A DNA stretch of 36,684 nucleotides from an uncultured Porphyromonadaceae bacterium (GTDB lineage: Bacteria > Bacteroidota > Bacteroidia > Bacteroidales > Muribaculaceae): positions 1-36,684 of the forward strand of contig CAMWTI010000009.1 of the NCBI GenBank assembly GCA_947177135.1. Direction: 5' to 3'. Below are positions 9,218 through 16,796 of the stretch, in pieces (within the stretch, counting starts at the first letter, position 1; every line of letters begins with the position of its first letter). The translations under genes and the position numbers were made by a program. Under the pieces are notes generated by a model. It made no database searches. It was not told where the DNA came from and worked only from the letters and a program-made list of their open reading frames with translations.

Positions 9218-9251
9218 CTAATTTACGGATAAATTTTGTCAGCGCCAAAAA
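9218..9251 (-). promoter_or_regulatory. Promoter of the carboxynorspermidine dehydrogenase gene
   Basis: Minus-strand TTTTTG (9251-9246) and TAAATTAG (9225-9218; one mismatch to TAnnTTTG) are 20 bp apart. The spacer contains GCGCTGACA, a half of the nearby palindrome. The start codon is at 9175. Confidence 0.5.
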
Positions 9252-9265
9252 GATTTACGTTTTTT

Positions 9266-9279
9266 TGTCAGCGCTGACA
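9266..9279. promoter_or_regulatory. 14-bp perfect palindrome TGTCAGCGCTGACA, possible operator
   Basis: The palindrome lies upstream of the 9218-9251 promoter. Its half TTTTGTCAGCGC recurs at 9234-9245, inside that promoter's spacer, 29 bp away. On the panB transcript (minus strand) the palindrome is followed by A residues, not T, so it does not look like an intrinsic terminator. Confidence 0.4.
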
Positions 9280-9309
9280 GTGCCTGATCCGGTTTTACAG
9301 ACGTCTATT

Positions 9310-10131
9310 TCAATAGCATTCAGACGCCGAAGGGAAATTTTCGGACTTGACATCGGCTATATACTGACCGAGAGATGTCTTGATCGTGGTGGCCAGATCG
9401 GCGTATTTCCGAAGGAATTTGGGCGAAAAACCCTGGTTCATACCAAGGGCGTCCTGAACGACCAGCACCTGTCCGTCACAACCGACCCCGGCTCCGATAC
9501 CGATTGTCGGGATAGTGAGCGAGCGGCTCACTTCGGCAGCCAGCGCGGCCGGAATCTTCTCAAGCACCACGGCAAAACAACCGGCTTGCTGGAGCAGCCG
9601 GGCATCACGCTTCAGTTTTTCGGCCTCGGCCTCGCCTTTTGCGCGCAAGCCGTACGATCCGAACTGATTGACACTCTGCGGAGTCAGGCCAAGATGTCCC
9701 ATCACCGGGATTCCGGCGGCAACAATGCGGCTGATGCAATCAATCATCTCTTCGCCGCCTTCAATCTTGACAGCCTCGGCTCCGCTTTCTTTCATTATGC
9801 GGATGGCAGAGGCAAGAGCCACGTCGGAATTGCCGCTGCAAGTGCCGAACGGCATATCGACAACCACCATACACCGGCGCACCGCACGGGTCACACATTG
9901 TGCATGATAGATCATCTGATCGAGTGTGATCGGAAGGGTCGACCCGTATCCGGCCATTACGTTGGCAGCCGAATCTCCTACCAGAATCAGATCCATCCCA
10001 GCCTGATCGACCAGAGTGGCCATTGTGTAGTCATAGGCCGTCATCATGGCGATTTTCTCGCCGCGCTGCTTCATCTGAGCCACGCGCAATGTGGTTACTT
10101 TCTGCTGATTATCAGTCGTATTTGTGGACAT
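9310..10131 (-). CDS. panB: 3-methyl-2-oxobutanoate hydroxymethyltransferase
   Basis: PanB makes ketopantoate from 2-oxoisovalerate and 5,10-methylene-tetrahydrofolate, the first committed step to pantothenate and CoA, in the cytosol. The 273-residue TIM-barrel protein shows M-T-A-Y-D-Y-T (30-36), V-G-D-S (51-54) with the metal-binding Asp, V-V-V-D-M-P-F-G (89-96), K-I-E-G-G, G-H-L-G-L-T-P-Q and I-G-I-G-A-G. Length is typical. No panC or panD is beside it. It is divergent from the DAHP synthase gene, with its own good promoter at 10174-10204. Compared with the E. coli enzyme the C-terminus is slightly longer, which is common. Confidence 0.96.
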   Translation of the reverse strand: MSTNTTDNQQKVTTLRVAQMKQRGEKIAMMTAYDYTMATLVDQAGMDLILVGDSAANVMAGYGSTLPITLDQMIYHAQCVTRAVRRCMVVVDMPFGTCSGNSDVALASAIRIMKESGAEAVKIEGGEEMIDCISRIVAAGIPVMGHLGLTPQSVNQFGSYGLRAKGEAEAEKLKRDARLLQQAGCFAVVLEKIPAALAAEVSRSLTIPTIGIGAGVGCDGQVLVVQDALGMNQGFSPKFLRKYADLATTIKTSLGQYIADVKSENFPSASECY

Positions 10132-10173
10132 TTCCTATTTCTTTTGATTTAGAGCTTGCTTAATTAGGGGCAG

Positions 10174-10204
10174 CAAAGTTACGGCAAATCCCCCGCAATT
10201 CAAA
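10174..10204 (-). promoter_or_regulatory. panB promoter (-33 TTTTG, -7 TAACTTTG)
   Basis: Minus-strand TTTTG ends at 10201 and TAACTTTG is at 10181-10174, with a 19-bp spacer. The start of transcription should fall near 10169, giving a leader of about 38 nt before the ATG at 10131. Confidence 0.75.
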
Positions 10205-10213
10205 ATTTGTTAT

Positions 10214-10221
10214 TACCTTTG
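10214..10221 (+). promoter_or_regulatory. -7 box TACCTTTG three bases before the DAHP synthase ATG
   Basis: TACCTTTG ends 3 bases before the ATG at 10225. No TTG sits at the usual distance upstream. If used, transcription would start at or within a base or two of the ATG, giving a leaderless message. Confidence 0.5.
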
Positions 10222-10224
10222 CAT

Positions 10225-11304
10225 ATGAACTTTGATTTGCATCCGCTTGAATTCGCGGGTATAGACCGGACGGCTCCGTTGGTAATAGCCGGTCCGTGCA
10301 GCGCTGAGTCACGCGTTCAGGTGATGGCCGCGGCGGAGGGTGTGGCCGACGCCGGGGTGAAAATTTTTCGCGCAGGAGTGTGGAAACCGCGCACTCGTCC
10401 CGGGTGTTTTGAAGGAATCGGCGAGCCGGCTCTCGAATGGATAGCCGAAGCCGCGACAGCTAACGGGCTATACAGTGCGACAGAGGTGGCCACAAGCGCG
10501 CATGTAGATGCCGCAGTGGCCGCAGGAATCAACGTGCTGTGGATCGGCGCGCGCACCTCGGCCAACCCTTTTGCCGTGCAGGACGTGGCTGACGCCATCA
10601 GGCGTTCGGGACAAGCCGGCACAATGACCGTGCTTGTCAAGAATCCGGTCAATCCTGATCTGGACCTATGGATAGGAGCTTTGCAACGAATATATAATGC
10701 CGGGGTCAGAAGGCTCGGAGGCATACACCGCGGATTCACAAACTATGGAGACCGCAGCCTGTATCGTAACGAACCGCTATGGCGCGTGCCGATAGAGCTG
10801 CACCGCCGCTATCCCGCGTTGCCGCTCATCTGCGATCCGAGCCATATGGGCGGCCGCCGTAATCTTATCGAACCTATCGCGACTCAGGCATACGGCATCG
10901 GCTTTGACGGGCTGATGATCGAGACGCATTGTCAGCCCGACTGCGCACTGAGCGACAAAGAGCAGCAGATAACGCCTGAGGAGCTGAAGGAAATTCTGGA
11001 AAGACTTGTCATAAACAAGTGCTCGCAGACGTCGGAAAGCCTTGACGATATGCGCCGGCGCATAGACGAGGCCGACGAAGAGCTGATGGAGGTGTTGTCG
11101 CGCCGTCTTGCCATAGCCCGGGAGATCGGCCGATACAAGTGTGACCATGCCATGGCGGTGGTTCAGCCATCCCGCTACAATGACCTGATGCAACGCCGTG
11201 TGCAACAGGCCGTTGATATGGGAATCGGCGAGGAGTGCATACGCACCGTCCTCGCCGCTATCCATGAAGAGTCTGTCCGTCAGCAACTTTCGCTTCGTTG
11301 CTGA
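10225..11304 (+). CDS. Bifunctional DAHP synthase / chorismate mutase
   Basis: The 359-residue protein joins two shikimate-pathway activities. Residues 1-262 are a type I-beta DAHP synthase with G-P-C-S-A-E-S (23-29), K-P-R-T-R-P-G (54-60), V-K-N-P (138-141), H-R-G (168-170), C-D-P-S-H (203-207) and the late metal-binding motif around D-G-L-M-I-E-T-H (228-235). Residues 270-357 are an AroQ-type chorismate mutase with the helical R-R-R-I-D-E-A-D, L-S-R-R-L and E-I-G-R-Y-K pattern. The mutase domain probably also serves feedback control by prephenate, as known for such fusions. I use the ATG at 10225, since the upstream TTG adds six unlikely residues and the next Met would remove GPCSAES. No other aromatic amino acid gene is adjacent. 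Confidence 0.93.
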   Translation: MNFDLHPLEFAGIDRTAPLVIAGPCSAESRVQVMAAAEGVADAGVKIFRAGVWKPRTRPGCFEGIGEPALEWIAEAATANGLYSATEVATSAHVDAAVAAGINVLWIGARTSANPFAVQDVADAIRRSGQAGTMTVLVKNPVNPDLDLWIGALQRIYNAGVRRLGGIHRGFTNYGDRSLYRNEPLWRVPIELHRRYPALPLICDPSHMGGRRNLIEPIATQAYGIGFDGLMIETHCQPDCALSDKEQQITPEELKEILERLVINKCSQTSESLDDMRRRIDEADEELMEVLSRRLAIAREIGRYKCDHAMAVVQPSRYNDLMQRRVQQAVDMGIGEECIRTVLAAIHEESVRQQLSLRC

Positions 11305-12522
11305 TCAGTCCACAAGGCAGGAGTCAAGAGTTTTTGTGATGGCCAGACGGTCAAGATGCTGGCCTATTATCACCAGTTTGATCATTCTGTCGCCGACCTC
11401 AGGGTCCCATTCCCGATCCATGTCGGGATTCATCTCTCTGAGCTTTGCAAGATCTTCAGGTCCTGCGGTGGCATACCAGTATCCGGCTTCGGTAAGGCGG
11501 TTCTGCACGCCGGCTGTTTCAAAAAGATAGCTCATGTCGTTGTTCTGGCCGAACCAGACCACTCCCTTGGAGCGAATGATGCCGTGTGGCCATGACGAGC
11601 CAAGTATATAGTCGAACTTGTTGAGATCAAACGGTTGACGACGATAATATACAAAAGAGCCTATGCCATATTCCTCCGCTTCGCCTTCCTCATGATGATG
11701 ATGATGGTGGTGGTGTCCGTCATTGTCGTCATGATGTTCATGATCAAGATGTCCGTGATGATCATGGCCGCGGGCTTCCGCTTCCTGATCTGCGGTCATA
11801 TCGCGGTCGAGTTCACGCGCCCAAGTGGCGGAGGAGGCAACGTCGGCATAGTTGAATAATTCTGTATGGAGAATTCTGTCAGCAGCCACATCGGCATAGT
11901 CACACTCAATAATCTCGGCAGAGGGTTGCAATGCGCGGATAATCCTGCGTATCCTGTCGGCTTCAGCCGGGGTGACATCAGAGATTTTGTTCAGCAATAC
12001 AATATTGCAGAATTCTATCTGCTGGATCACAAGGTTCTCAATATCCTCCTCGCCGACGTCATCGCGTTGCAGCGATTCGCCGCAACAGAATTCGTCGCGA
12101 AGACGACGTGCGTCAACCACCGTGACAATACAATCCAGACGGGGCAGATTTTTCAGACCGACCGACATCTGCGGAATGGCACATAGGGTCTGGGCGATCG
12201 GTTCCGGCTCACAAATTCCGCTGGCTTCAATCACCACATAGTCAAATCGGCCGTCGGCGATCAGATCCGTGATCTGCTTGACGAGATCCATTTTCAGAGT
12301 GCAGCAGATGCATCCGTTCTGCAGGGCCACCAGATCATCCTCTCCGTCCTGACCGACCACGCCGCCTTTCTGAATCAGCGAAGCATCAATATTTACTTCA
12401 CCGATATCGTTGACTATCACCGCGAATTTAATGCCGTTTATGTTTGCCAGCAAGCGATTTAGCAAAGTTGTTTTTCCACTGCCCAGATAGCCGGTGAGCA
12501 GCAATACAGGTGTTTCTTTCAT
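11305..12522 (-). CDS. COG0523 GTPase (CobW/ZNG1 family metallochaperone) with His-rich loop
   Basis: This 405-residue G3E GTPase has G-Y-L-G-S-G-K-T (11-18), the metal-binding C-I-C-C (71-74), V-I-E-A-S-G (97-102), and L-N-K-I (177-180) as the guanine-binding NKxD equivalent. A His/Asp/Glu-rich insert fills 253-283, including eight His in a row (270-277). The C-terminal CobW_C domain is about 285-390. Family members deliver zinc or cobalt to client enzymes, and the His loop fits zinc or nickel buffering. It lies 6 bases after a lipoprotein gene, which follows a TonB-dependent receptor gene, so metal import is a plausible shared job. Its stop codon shares the palindrome TGATCA with the stop of the convergent DAHP synthase gene, leaving no spacer. 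The client and the metal are not shown by the sequence. Confidence 0.9.
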   Translation of the reverse strand: MKETPVLLLTGYLGSGKTTLLNRLLANINGIKFAVIVNDIGEVNIDASLIQKGGVVGQDGEDDLVALQNGCICCTLKMDLVKQITDLIADGRFDYVVIEASGICEPEPIAQTLCAIPQMSVGLKNLPRLDCIVTVVDARRLRDEFCCGESLQRDDVGEEDIENLVIQQIEFCNIVLLNKISDVTPAEADRIRRIIRALQPSAEIIECDYADVAADRILHTELFNYADVASSATWARELDRDMTADQEAEARGHDHHGHLDHEHHDDNDGHHHHHHHHEEGEAEEYGIGSFVYYRRQPFDLNKFDYILGSSWPHGIIRSKGVVWFGQNNDMSYLFETAGVQNRLTEAGYWYATAGPEDLAKLREMNPDMDREWDPEVGDRMIKLVIIGQHLDRLAITKTLDSCLVD

Positions 12523-12528
12523 ACTGCT

Positions 12529-13416
12529 TTATTTTTCAACCATGCTGTGGTTATAGAATTTGATTCTCATGCGCTCCACATATTCCACGCCGTCGTCGCC
12601 GGCATATGGAGCAAAAAAGTATGTCAGTTCCTTCACTCCTTCAAACGAGGTGGCGAACGAGCCAGTCAGATCATATGCGTCGAACTGAGGCAACGGATTT
12701 CCTTTGAAGTCCGTTGCAGCAACCTTTTCGGCGCTGACCGTATAGCCTTCATTGCTGAATGTCAGCGGGATGTCAGGCAGAATGTATTCATACGGACGTC
12801 CGCCAGTCTGGAATTTCTGACCATAAACTTTCAGCGAAAGGGTGCGTGCGTCAGGATCGATGGTCGCCATGTATCGTATGCTGAGATTGGTGTCGAAATA
12901 TATACGCGCCCATGAATTGACTCCGACCTTGCTTTTGTGGATGCTCACAGTGTCGGTCTCGAGATTATATTTCAGCGGCACTACATTGACCTCATAACGC
13001 TCTTCGGCAAAATATGTGAGCCAGAAGTTACCGACAACGCCATAGCGGAGCGAATCGATCCGAAAATCACCAGACGAACGCGACAGACCGCGCTGCAGCA
13101 TAAACACATATGAAGAGTCGGCCGAAAAATACTGGTTCATCCCTATGACTTTGGCTGAGAGAGCAGGAGCGCCGTCATAAAAACGCACATTATCACACTC
13201 CACTCCGAAATTCTGTGTCGTGCGGTCAAGTGTCACTTTATAGGTCGACCCATTGTCTACAAACCCGGTGTTAGTCTTATGGTCATAGACATAGCTTACG
13301 CACGTCCTGTAATCCTCAAGCACCACCAGCCCGTCCATCGGCTCACACGATGACAGAGCCGCGAGTCCGACCGCCACACTTCCGAGCATCACGATCGACA
13401 CAATTTTTTTCATCAT
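12529..13416 (-). CDS. Hypothetical lipoprotein between a TonB receptor and a COG0523 GTPase
   Basis: I do not recognise the family with certainty. The 295-residue protein has a lipoprotein signal peptide with A-L-S-S-C and lipidated Cys24, then E-P-M-D. The rest alternates short beta-like stretches rich in Tyr, Phe, Val and Asp, consistent with an all-beta outer-membrane-attached protein. It is 24 bases after the TonB-dependent receptor gene and 6 bases before the COG0523 GTPase gene, so the three form one operon. A role as a surface or periplasmic partner of the receptor is inferred from this place only. Two ATGs occur in tandem at the start (M-M-K-K); either could be used. Confidence 0.82.
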   Translation of the reverse strand: MMKKIVSIVMLGSVAVGLAALSSCEPMDGLVVLEDYRTCVSYVYDHKTNTGFVDNGSTYKVTLDRTTQNFGVECDNVRFYDGAPALSAKVIGMNQYFSADSSYVFMLQRGLSRSSGDFRIDSLRYGVVGNFWLTYFAEERYEVNVVPLKYNLETDTVSIHKSKVGVNSWARIYFDTNLSIRYMATIDPDARTLSLKVYGQKFQTGGRPYEYILPDIPLTFSNEGYTVSAEKVAATDFKGNPLPQFDAYDLTGSFATSFEGVKELTYFFAPYAGDDGVEYVERMRIKFYNHSMVEK

Positions 13417-13440
13417 ATTTTTTGTCTCCTTTCTTGATTA

Positions 13441-15669
13441 TCAGATTGAAAAACGAATGGTCATGCCAATGCGCCGCGGCTTTCCGCGCTGCACGAAGCT
13501 ATGCCCTATCGACTCAAAATAAAACGTGGAAAAACGGGCGTTTAGTATATTTTCGCCCCAAAAATCAAGCGAATAGCGCATGTGATCAAATTTCAGCGAC
13601 ATACCCAGCAGTCCGTATAGCGGCTGTTTGTGAATGTTCGACTCATCCCAATAAATCGGACCTACACCACGACCGTCGACCGTTAGGCTGATCCCGTCGA
13701 GCCATGAAGTGCTCAGCGGCTGACGGTAGGTGACTGACCCGAACAAGGTGTGGCGCGGAGCATATGGAATGAACTTGCCGCTGAAATCATCCTTGCCGTC
13801 ATGATAATTGACAAATCGGGCGTCGGTGAAGCCATATGTCGCGATCAGTCGCAGGCGGTCACACGGACGGGCGTCAATGCTCGCCTCAACGCCACAAGAG
13901 CGTGTTCGTGCTGCATTTGTCATCATCCGGCCGGTGCCTTTCTCATCTGGGAAGCATGTGAGCTGCTGGTCTTGGCAGTCAATGTAAAAGACGGACAGGT
14001 CGGTGTGAACGCGTCCGCCGGCACAGGCCACGTGCGAACCGATTTCATAATTCCATGACTGCTCCGGCTTATAGCCGACCACTGCATTGATGTCAGGATC
14101 ATCACCACGCCCCATCATGCGCACCATCAGTTGCTGTTGCAGGACATCGGAAAACATCTGAGTGTTGTAGCCTCCCGACTTGTATCCTTTGGCCACAGAG
14201 ACATACACGGTCGATGGTGACGGCATCGGCAGACGGTATGTGGCCGTCACCTTGGGAAGCAACTGAAGGAAGTGCTTGCCGAAGCGGTTGCGGTTGTCTA
14301 TTGTCACTTCACGCCTGATGTCCATGCCCATCATCGTGACGGTGCAGGCGGTGGAGGTGTAGCTGACGGAACGAAGAGCCGTATGTTCATAATCCAGGCG
14401 CAAGGCACCGGTCAGCTTCCAGGGGCCGTGTTCAAATCCGCTTTCATGATAGACAGCCAGCCCATAGACCGGGATTGTGAACCTGCTGTCAAGCAGAAAT
14501 GAATCGCCATCCCATCTCATTCCCATTCCGGCAGGCATATTTCCAAGAGCATTGCCGATGATCAGTTCCTGAATTCCGTCTCCAAGAAAATTGACCGGAG
14601 CGTGCATGCGCGCATGCTTGAGAAAGCCGAAAGCCCCGGCCATCCATGAGTATTTGCCTTCACGGCCGCGGAAAATCACATCCTGAGTCAGCGTCCACTC
14701 CTTTGTGGCCTGAGTGAGGGTGAAATAGCTTTTGGGCGTGAAATCCTGATCAAGAGTCATGTCGTCGTCCATATAACGCAGGCCGGTGATAGAGCTGACG
14801 GTGACGCAGTCTGTGCGCCACTGCATGGTCAGACCTTCGCTCAGCGACATACGTTTATAGAAACACGTATCGTTATAAGCGATGCTTCCGGTCTCAAGCC
14901 ATTCATAGGGATAGCCGTGCTCACGGTTCAGATTAAACGAAACAATGTTCTCAAGCGAAAACCGGCCTCCTGAAGCATATGCGGTCTTCCATCTCATGGA
15001 TGCCTGATGACCGCGACCGACTTCAGAACCATTGCATGCATTCTGCCAAAATCCGTCTGTACCCGAAGCATTTATGCAGAGCGACATTCCGAGATTCTCT
15101 CCAAGGCGCCCGTATGCTCCTGCTCCCGCTCGCCATGAATTTCCTGAACCATATTCACCTAAGAGTTTCACTCCCTGATAGCGGAGCGGCGACAGGGTGT
15201 AGATATTGATAAGCCCACCCATCGTATTGCGGCCGTAAAGCACACTCTGCGGGCCTCTCAACACCTCGATACGTTCAATGTCGAACAGATCGAAATCATA
15301 GTCATTCTTATTCAGCACCGGAATGTTGTCAACATTCAGACCAACGGCCGGCTGATCTATCCGTGCTCCGAGTCCGCGCACATATATAGTCGACGTCATT
15401 CGCGAACCGTAGTCCGGCACATAGAAATTGGGAACTATTTCCGAAGCCTGTTTCATAGTGACAATACGTTCGCGCTCCACCTCGGCAGCGTCGATGGTGG
15501 TGGCGGCAACTGGCTGTATGGCAAGCGACGGAGCCTGTTTTATGGCAGTGACTGACACTTCCGGCAGAGTCGTATTGAGTGAATCCGATCTGGCTCCGGC
15601 CTGTAGAATCGGTATGACACCGGCCAGATAATATATTGTCATGACAATGCGTCTGAATAAATGTCTCAT
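13441..15669 (-). CDS. TonB-dependent outer-membrane receptor
   Basis: The 742-residue protein has a signal peptide (about residues 1-25), a plug domain with the typical I-E-R-I-E-V-L-R-G-P-Q-S-V-L-Y-G run and N-T-M-G-G-L-I-N-I near 135-155, and a 22-strand-type barrel ending in R-I-G-M-T-I-R-F-S-I. It imports a scarce ligand across the outer membrane with TonB-ExbBD energy. There is no SusC-type carboxypeptidase-like N-terminal extension, so a metal, metal-chelate, heme or vitamin ligand is more likely than a glycan. The next genes encode a lipoprotein and a His-rich COG0523 GTPase, which hints at zinc. It lies 50 bases after the ATP-grasp gene, with a near-consensus -7 box TAACTTTA on the minus strand (15693-15686) but no good -33. 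Confidence 0.92.
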   Translation of the reverse strand: MRHLFRRIVMTIYYLAGVIPILQAGARSDSLNTTLPEVSVTAIKQAPSLAIQPVAATTIDAAEVERERIVTMKQASEIVPNFYVPDYGSRMTSTIYVRGLGARIDQPAVGLNVDNIPVLNKNDYDFDLFDIERIEVLRGPQSVLYGRNTMGGLINIYTLSPLRYQGVKLLGEYGSGNSWRAGAGAYGRLGENLGMSLCINASGTDGFWQNACNGSEVGRGHQASMRWKTAYASGGRFSLENIVSFNLNREHGYPYEWLETGSIAYNDTCFYKRMSLSEGLTMQWRTDCVTVSSITGLRYMDDDMTLDQDFTPKSYFTLTQATKEWTLTQDVIFRGREGKYSWMAGAFGFLKHARMHAPVNFLGDGIQELIIGNALGNMPAGMGMRWDGDSFLLDSRFTIPVYGLAVYHESGFEHGPWKLTGALRLDYEHTALRSVSYTSTACTVTMMGMDIRREVTIDNRNRFGKHFLQLLPKVTATYRLPMPSPSTVYVSVAKGYKSGGYNTQMFSDVLQQQLMVRMMGRGDDPDINAVVGYKPEQSWNYEIGSHVACAGGRVHTDLSVFYIDCQDQQLTCFPDEKGTGRMMTNAARTRSCGVEASIDARPCDRLRLIATYGFTDARFVNYHDGKDDFSGKFIPYAPRHTLFGSVTYRQPLSTSWLDGISLTVDGRGVGPIYWDESNIHKQPLYGLLGMSLKFDHMRYSLDFWGENILNARFSTFYFESIGHSFVQRGKPRRIGMTIRFSI

Positions 15670-15719
15670 CTCTTCATGTAATTTGTAAAGTTACGCAAAT
15701 CGCCACCATATTTCGTGGC

Positions 15720-16796
15720 TCAGTATGCAATACGGTCATTTTTAACATTCATGCCAAGACCTTCGGCAGGTCGTAGAGAAAAGGAAAAATGCGGATCGGG
15801 TGGCAGCAATGACAGGCCGACAGAGGCAGATGCGCCGGAGGTGATCGAAAACACCGACGGAGCGGTTACGAAACGACAAAGGCTCTGCGCGACAAATCCC
15901 ATGGTCATGCGCAGATTCACCTCAACTGTGGGGCAGATCAAAGTCCGGCCGTCGGCAGCGCGATACAGCATCATGTCCACACCAAACGGCCCGCAGTAAA
16001 GACGGCCGACAATTTCCGACATAGCCTCCGACACCGCGCGGGCCGTAATGTCAATATGGTCGCAGCCAAGCATTTCGGCCAACTGCGGCTGCGTAGCCAC
16101 AATGTTGCCGCCATAGGCACATGCCGAGGAGTTGAAAAAGAGCGATAGACCGCAATATGACACCGAGCCGGCTCCGTCAGAACGAAACAGCATGGCGAAA
16201 TCACGAAGTCTGTCAAGACGGGGCTCGACCATTACCGAGCCTTGACGGCGTATGATTCCGGCACACAGCCGCTCTACCTGCCGTCGCGGCATGCCGGAGC
16301 AATCGGCCACTCCGCGGCCACTGCTGCTCCATGGAGCCTTGATAAAGAAGTCATTGCCCTGCGGCAGCTGCGACAAGTCAGTAATTTCCAGGGGCTCCGG
16401 AGGCAACTGATAAGGCAGAGACGATGCCGCCGAAAGACGGCGGTGGAGCAGCAGTGCGGTGCGCCTGTGACTTAGACCGCGCAGAATCTCTGTGTCCGGA
16501 AACGGGCCATCAATCCCTATGGCTCTGAACTGCCTGACGGCATGTGCGCTCCATCCCCATGGCGCCGGAATCCCTTCAGTGCCGACACTCACGCCAAGGC
16601 CAAAACGCCGGCTCATGCAGTCGGCCCAGGCAGCATCAGCCTCTGGGGCATAGACACGATCGCCAGGAGCGGCATACCACAACGGCAACATAGCCGCAGC
16701 ACGGTGAAGAGCCACGGCCGCACGCGGCGGCGTATAGCCTGCTGTTCCGGCGGCAAGCGCCAGATCATTTTCAGGATTGAACAGATGAAGCTTCAC
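15720..16796 (-). CDS. ATP-grasp-like protein, Bacteroidetes family
   Basis: The 358-residue protein starts M-K-L-H-L-F-N-P-E-N-D-L-A-L-A if the GTG at 16796 is used. A TTG at 16811 would add five residues. The N-terminal motif and length match an uncharacterised Bacteroidales family I know only as hypothetical. Signs of an ATP-grasp fold are K-A-P-W-S-S-S-G-R-G near 153-162 (a nucleotide Lys and Gly-rich loop), V-M-V-E-P, G-P-F-G-V-D-M-M and E-V-N-L-R-M-T-M-G near the C-terminus (Mg-binding Glu and Asn). Such enzymes ligate a carboxylate to an amine or thiol. The substrate is unknown. The start lies inside the end of rimO (26-base overlap), which suggests translational coupling. No ATG start exists in a suitable place. 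Confidence 0.8.
   Translation of the reverse strand: MKLHLFNPENDLALAAGTAGYTPPRAAVALHRAAAMLPLWYAAPGDRVYAPEADAAWADCMSRRFGLGVSVGTEGIPAPWGWSAHAVRQFRAIGIDGPFPDTEILRGLSHRRTALLLHRRLSAASSLPYQLPPEPLEITDLSQLPQGNDFFIKAPWSSSGRGVADCSGMPRRQVERLCAGIIRRQGSVMVEPRLDRLRDFAMLFRSDGAGSVSYCGLSLFFNSSACAYGGNIVATQPQLAEMLGCDHIDITARAVSEAMSEIVGRLYCGPFGVDMMLYRAADGRTLICPTVEVNLRMTMGFVAQSLCRFVTAPSVFSITSGASASVGLSLLPPDPHFSFSLRPAEGLGMNVKNDRIAY

Noticed and set aside
9234..9279. Intrinsic terminator for panB
   Set aside because: On the panB strand the hairpin is followed by A residues, not T, so an operator role was preferred.
11690..11775. A simple-sequence repeat or CRISPR-like array (cat/gat-rich)
   Set aside because: It is the coding sequence for the His/Asp-rich loop of the COG0523 GTPase.
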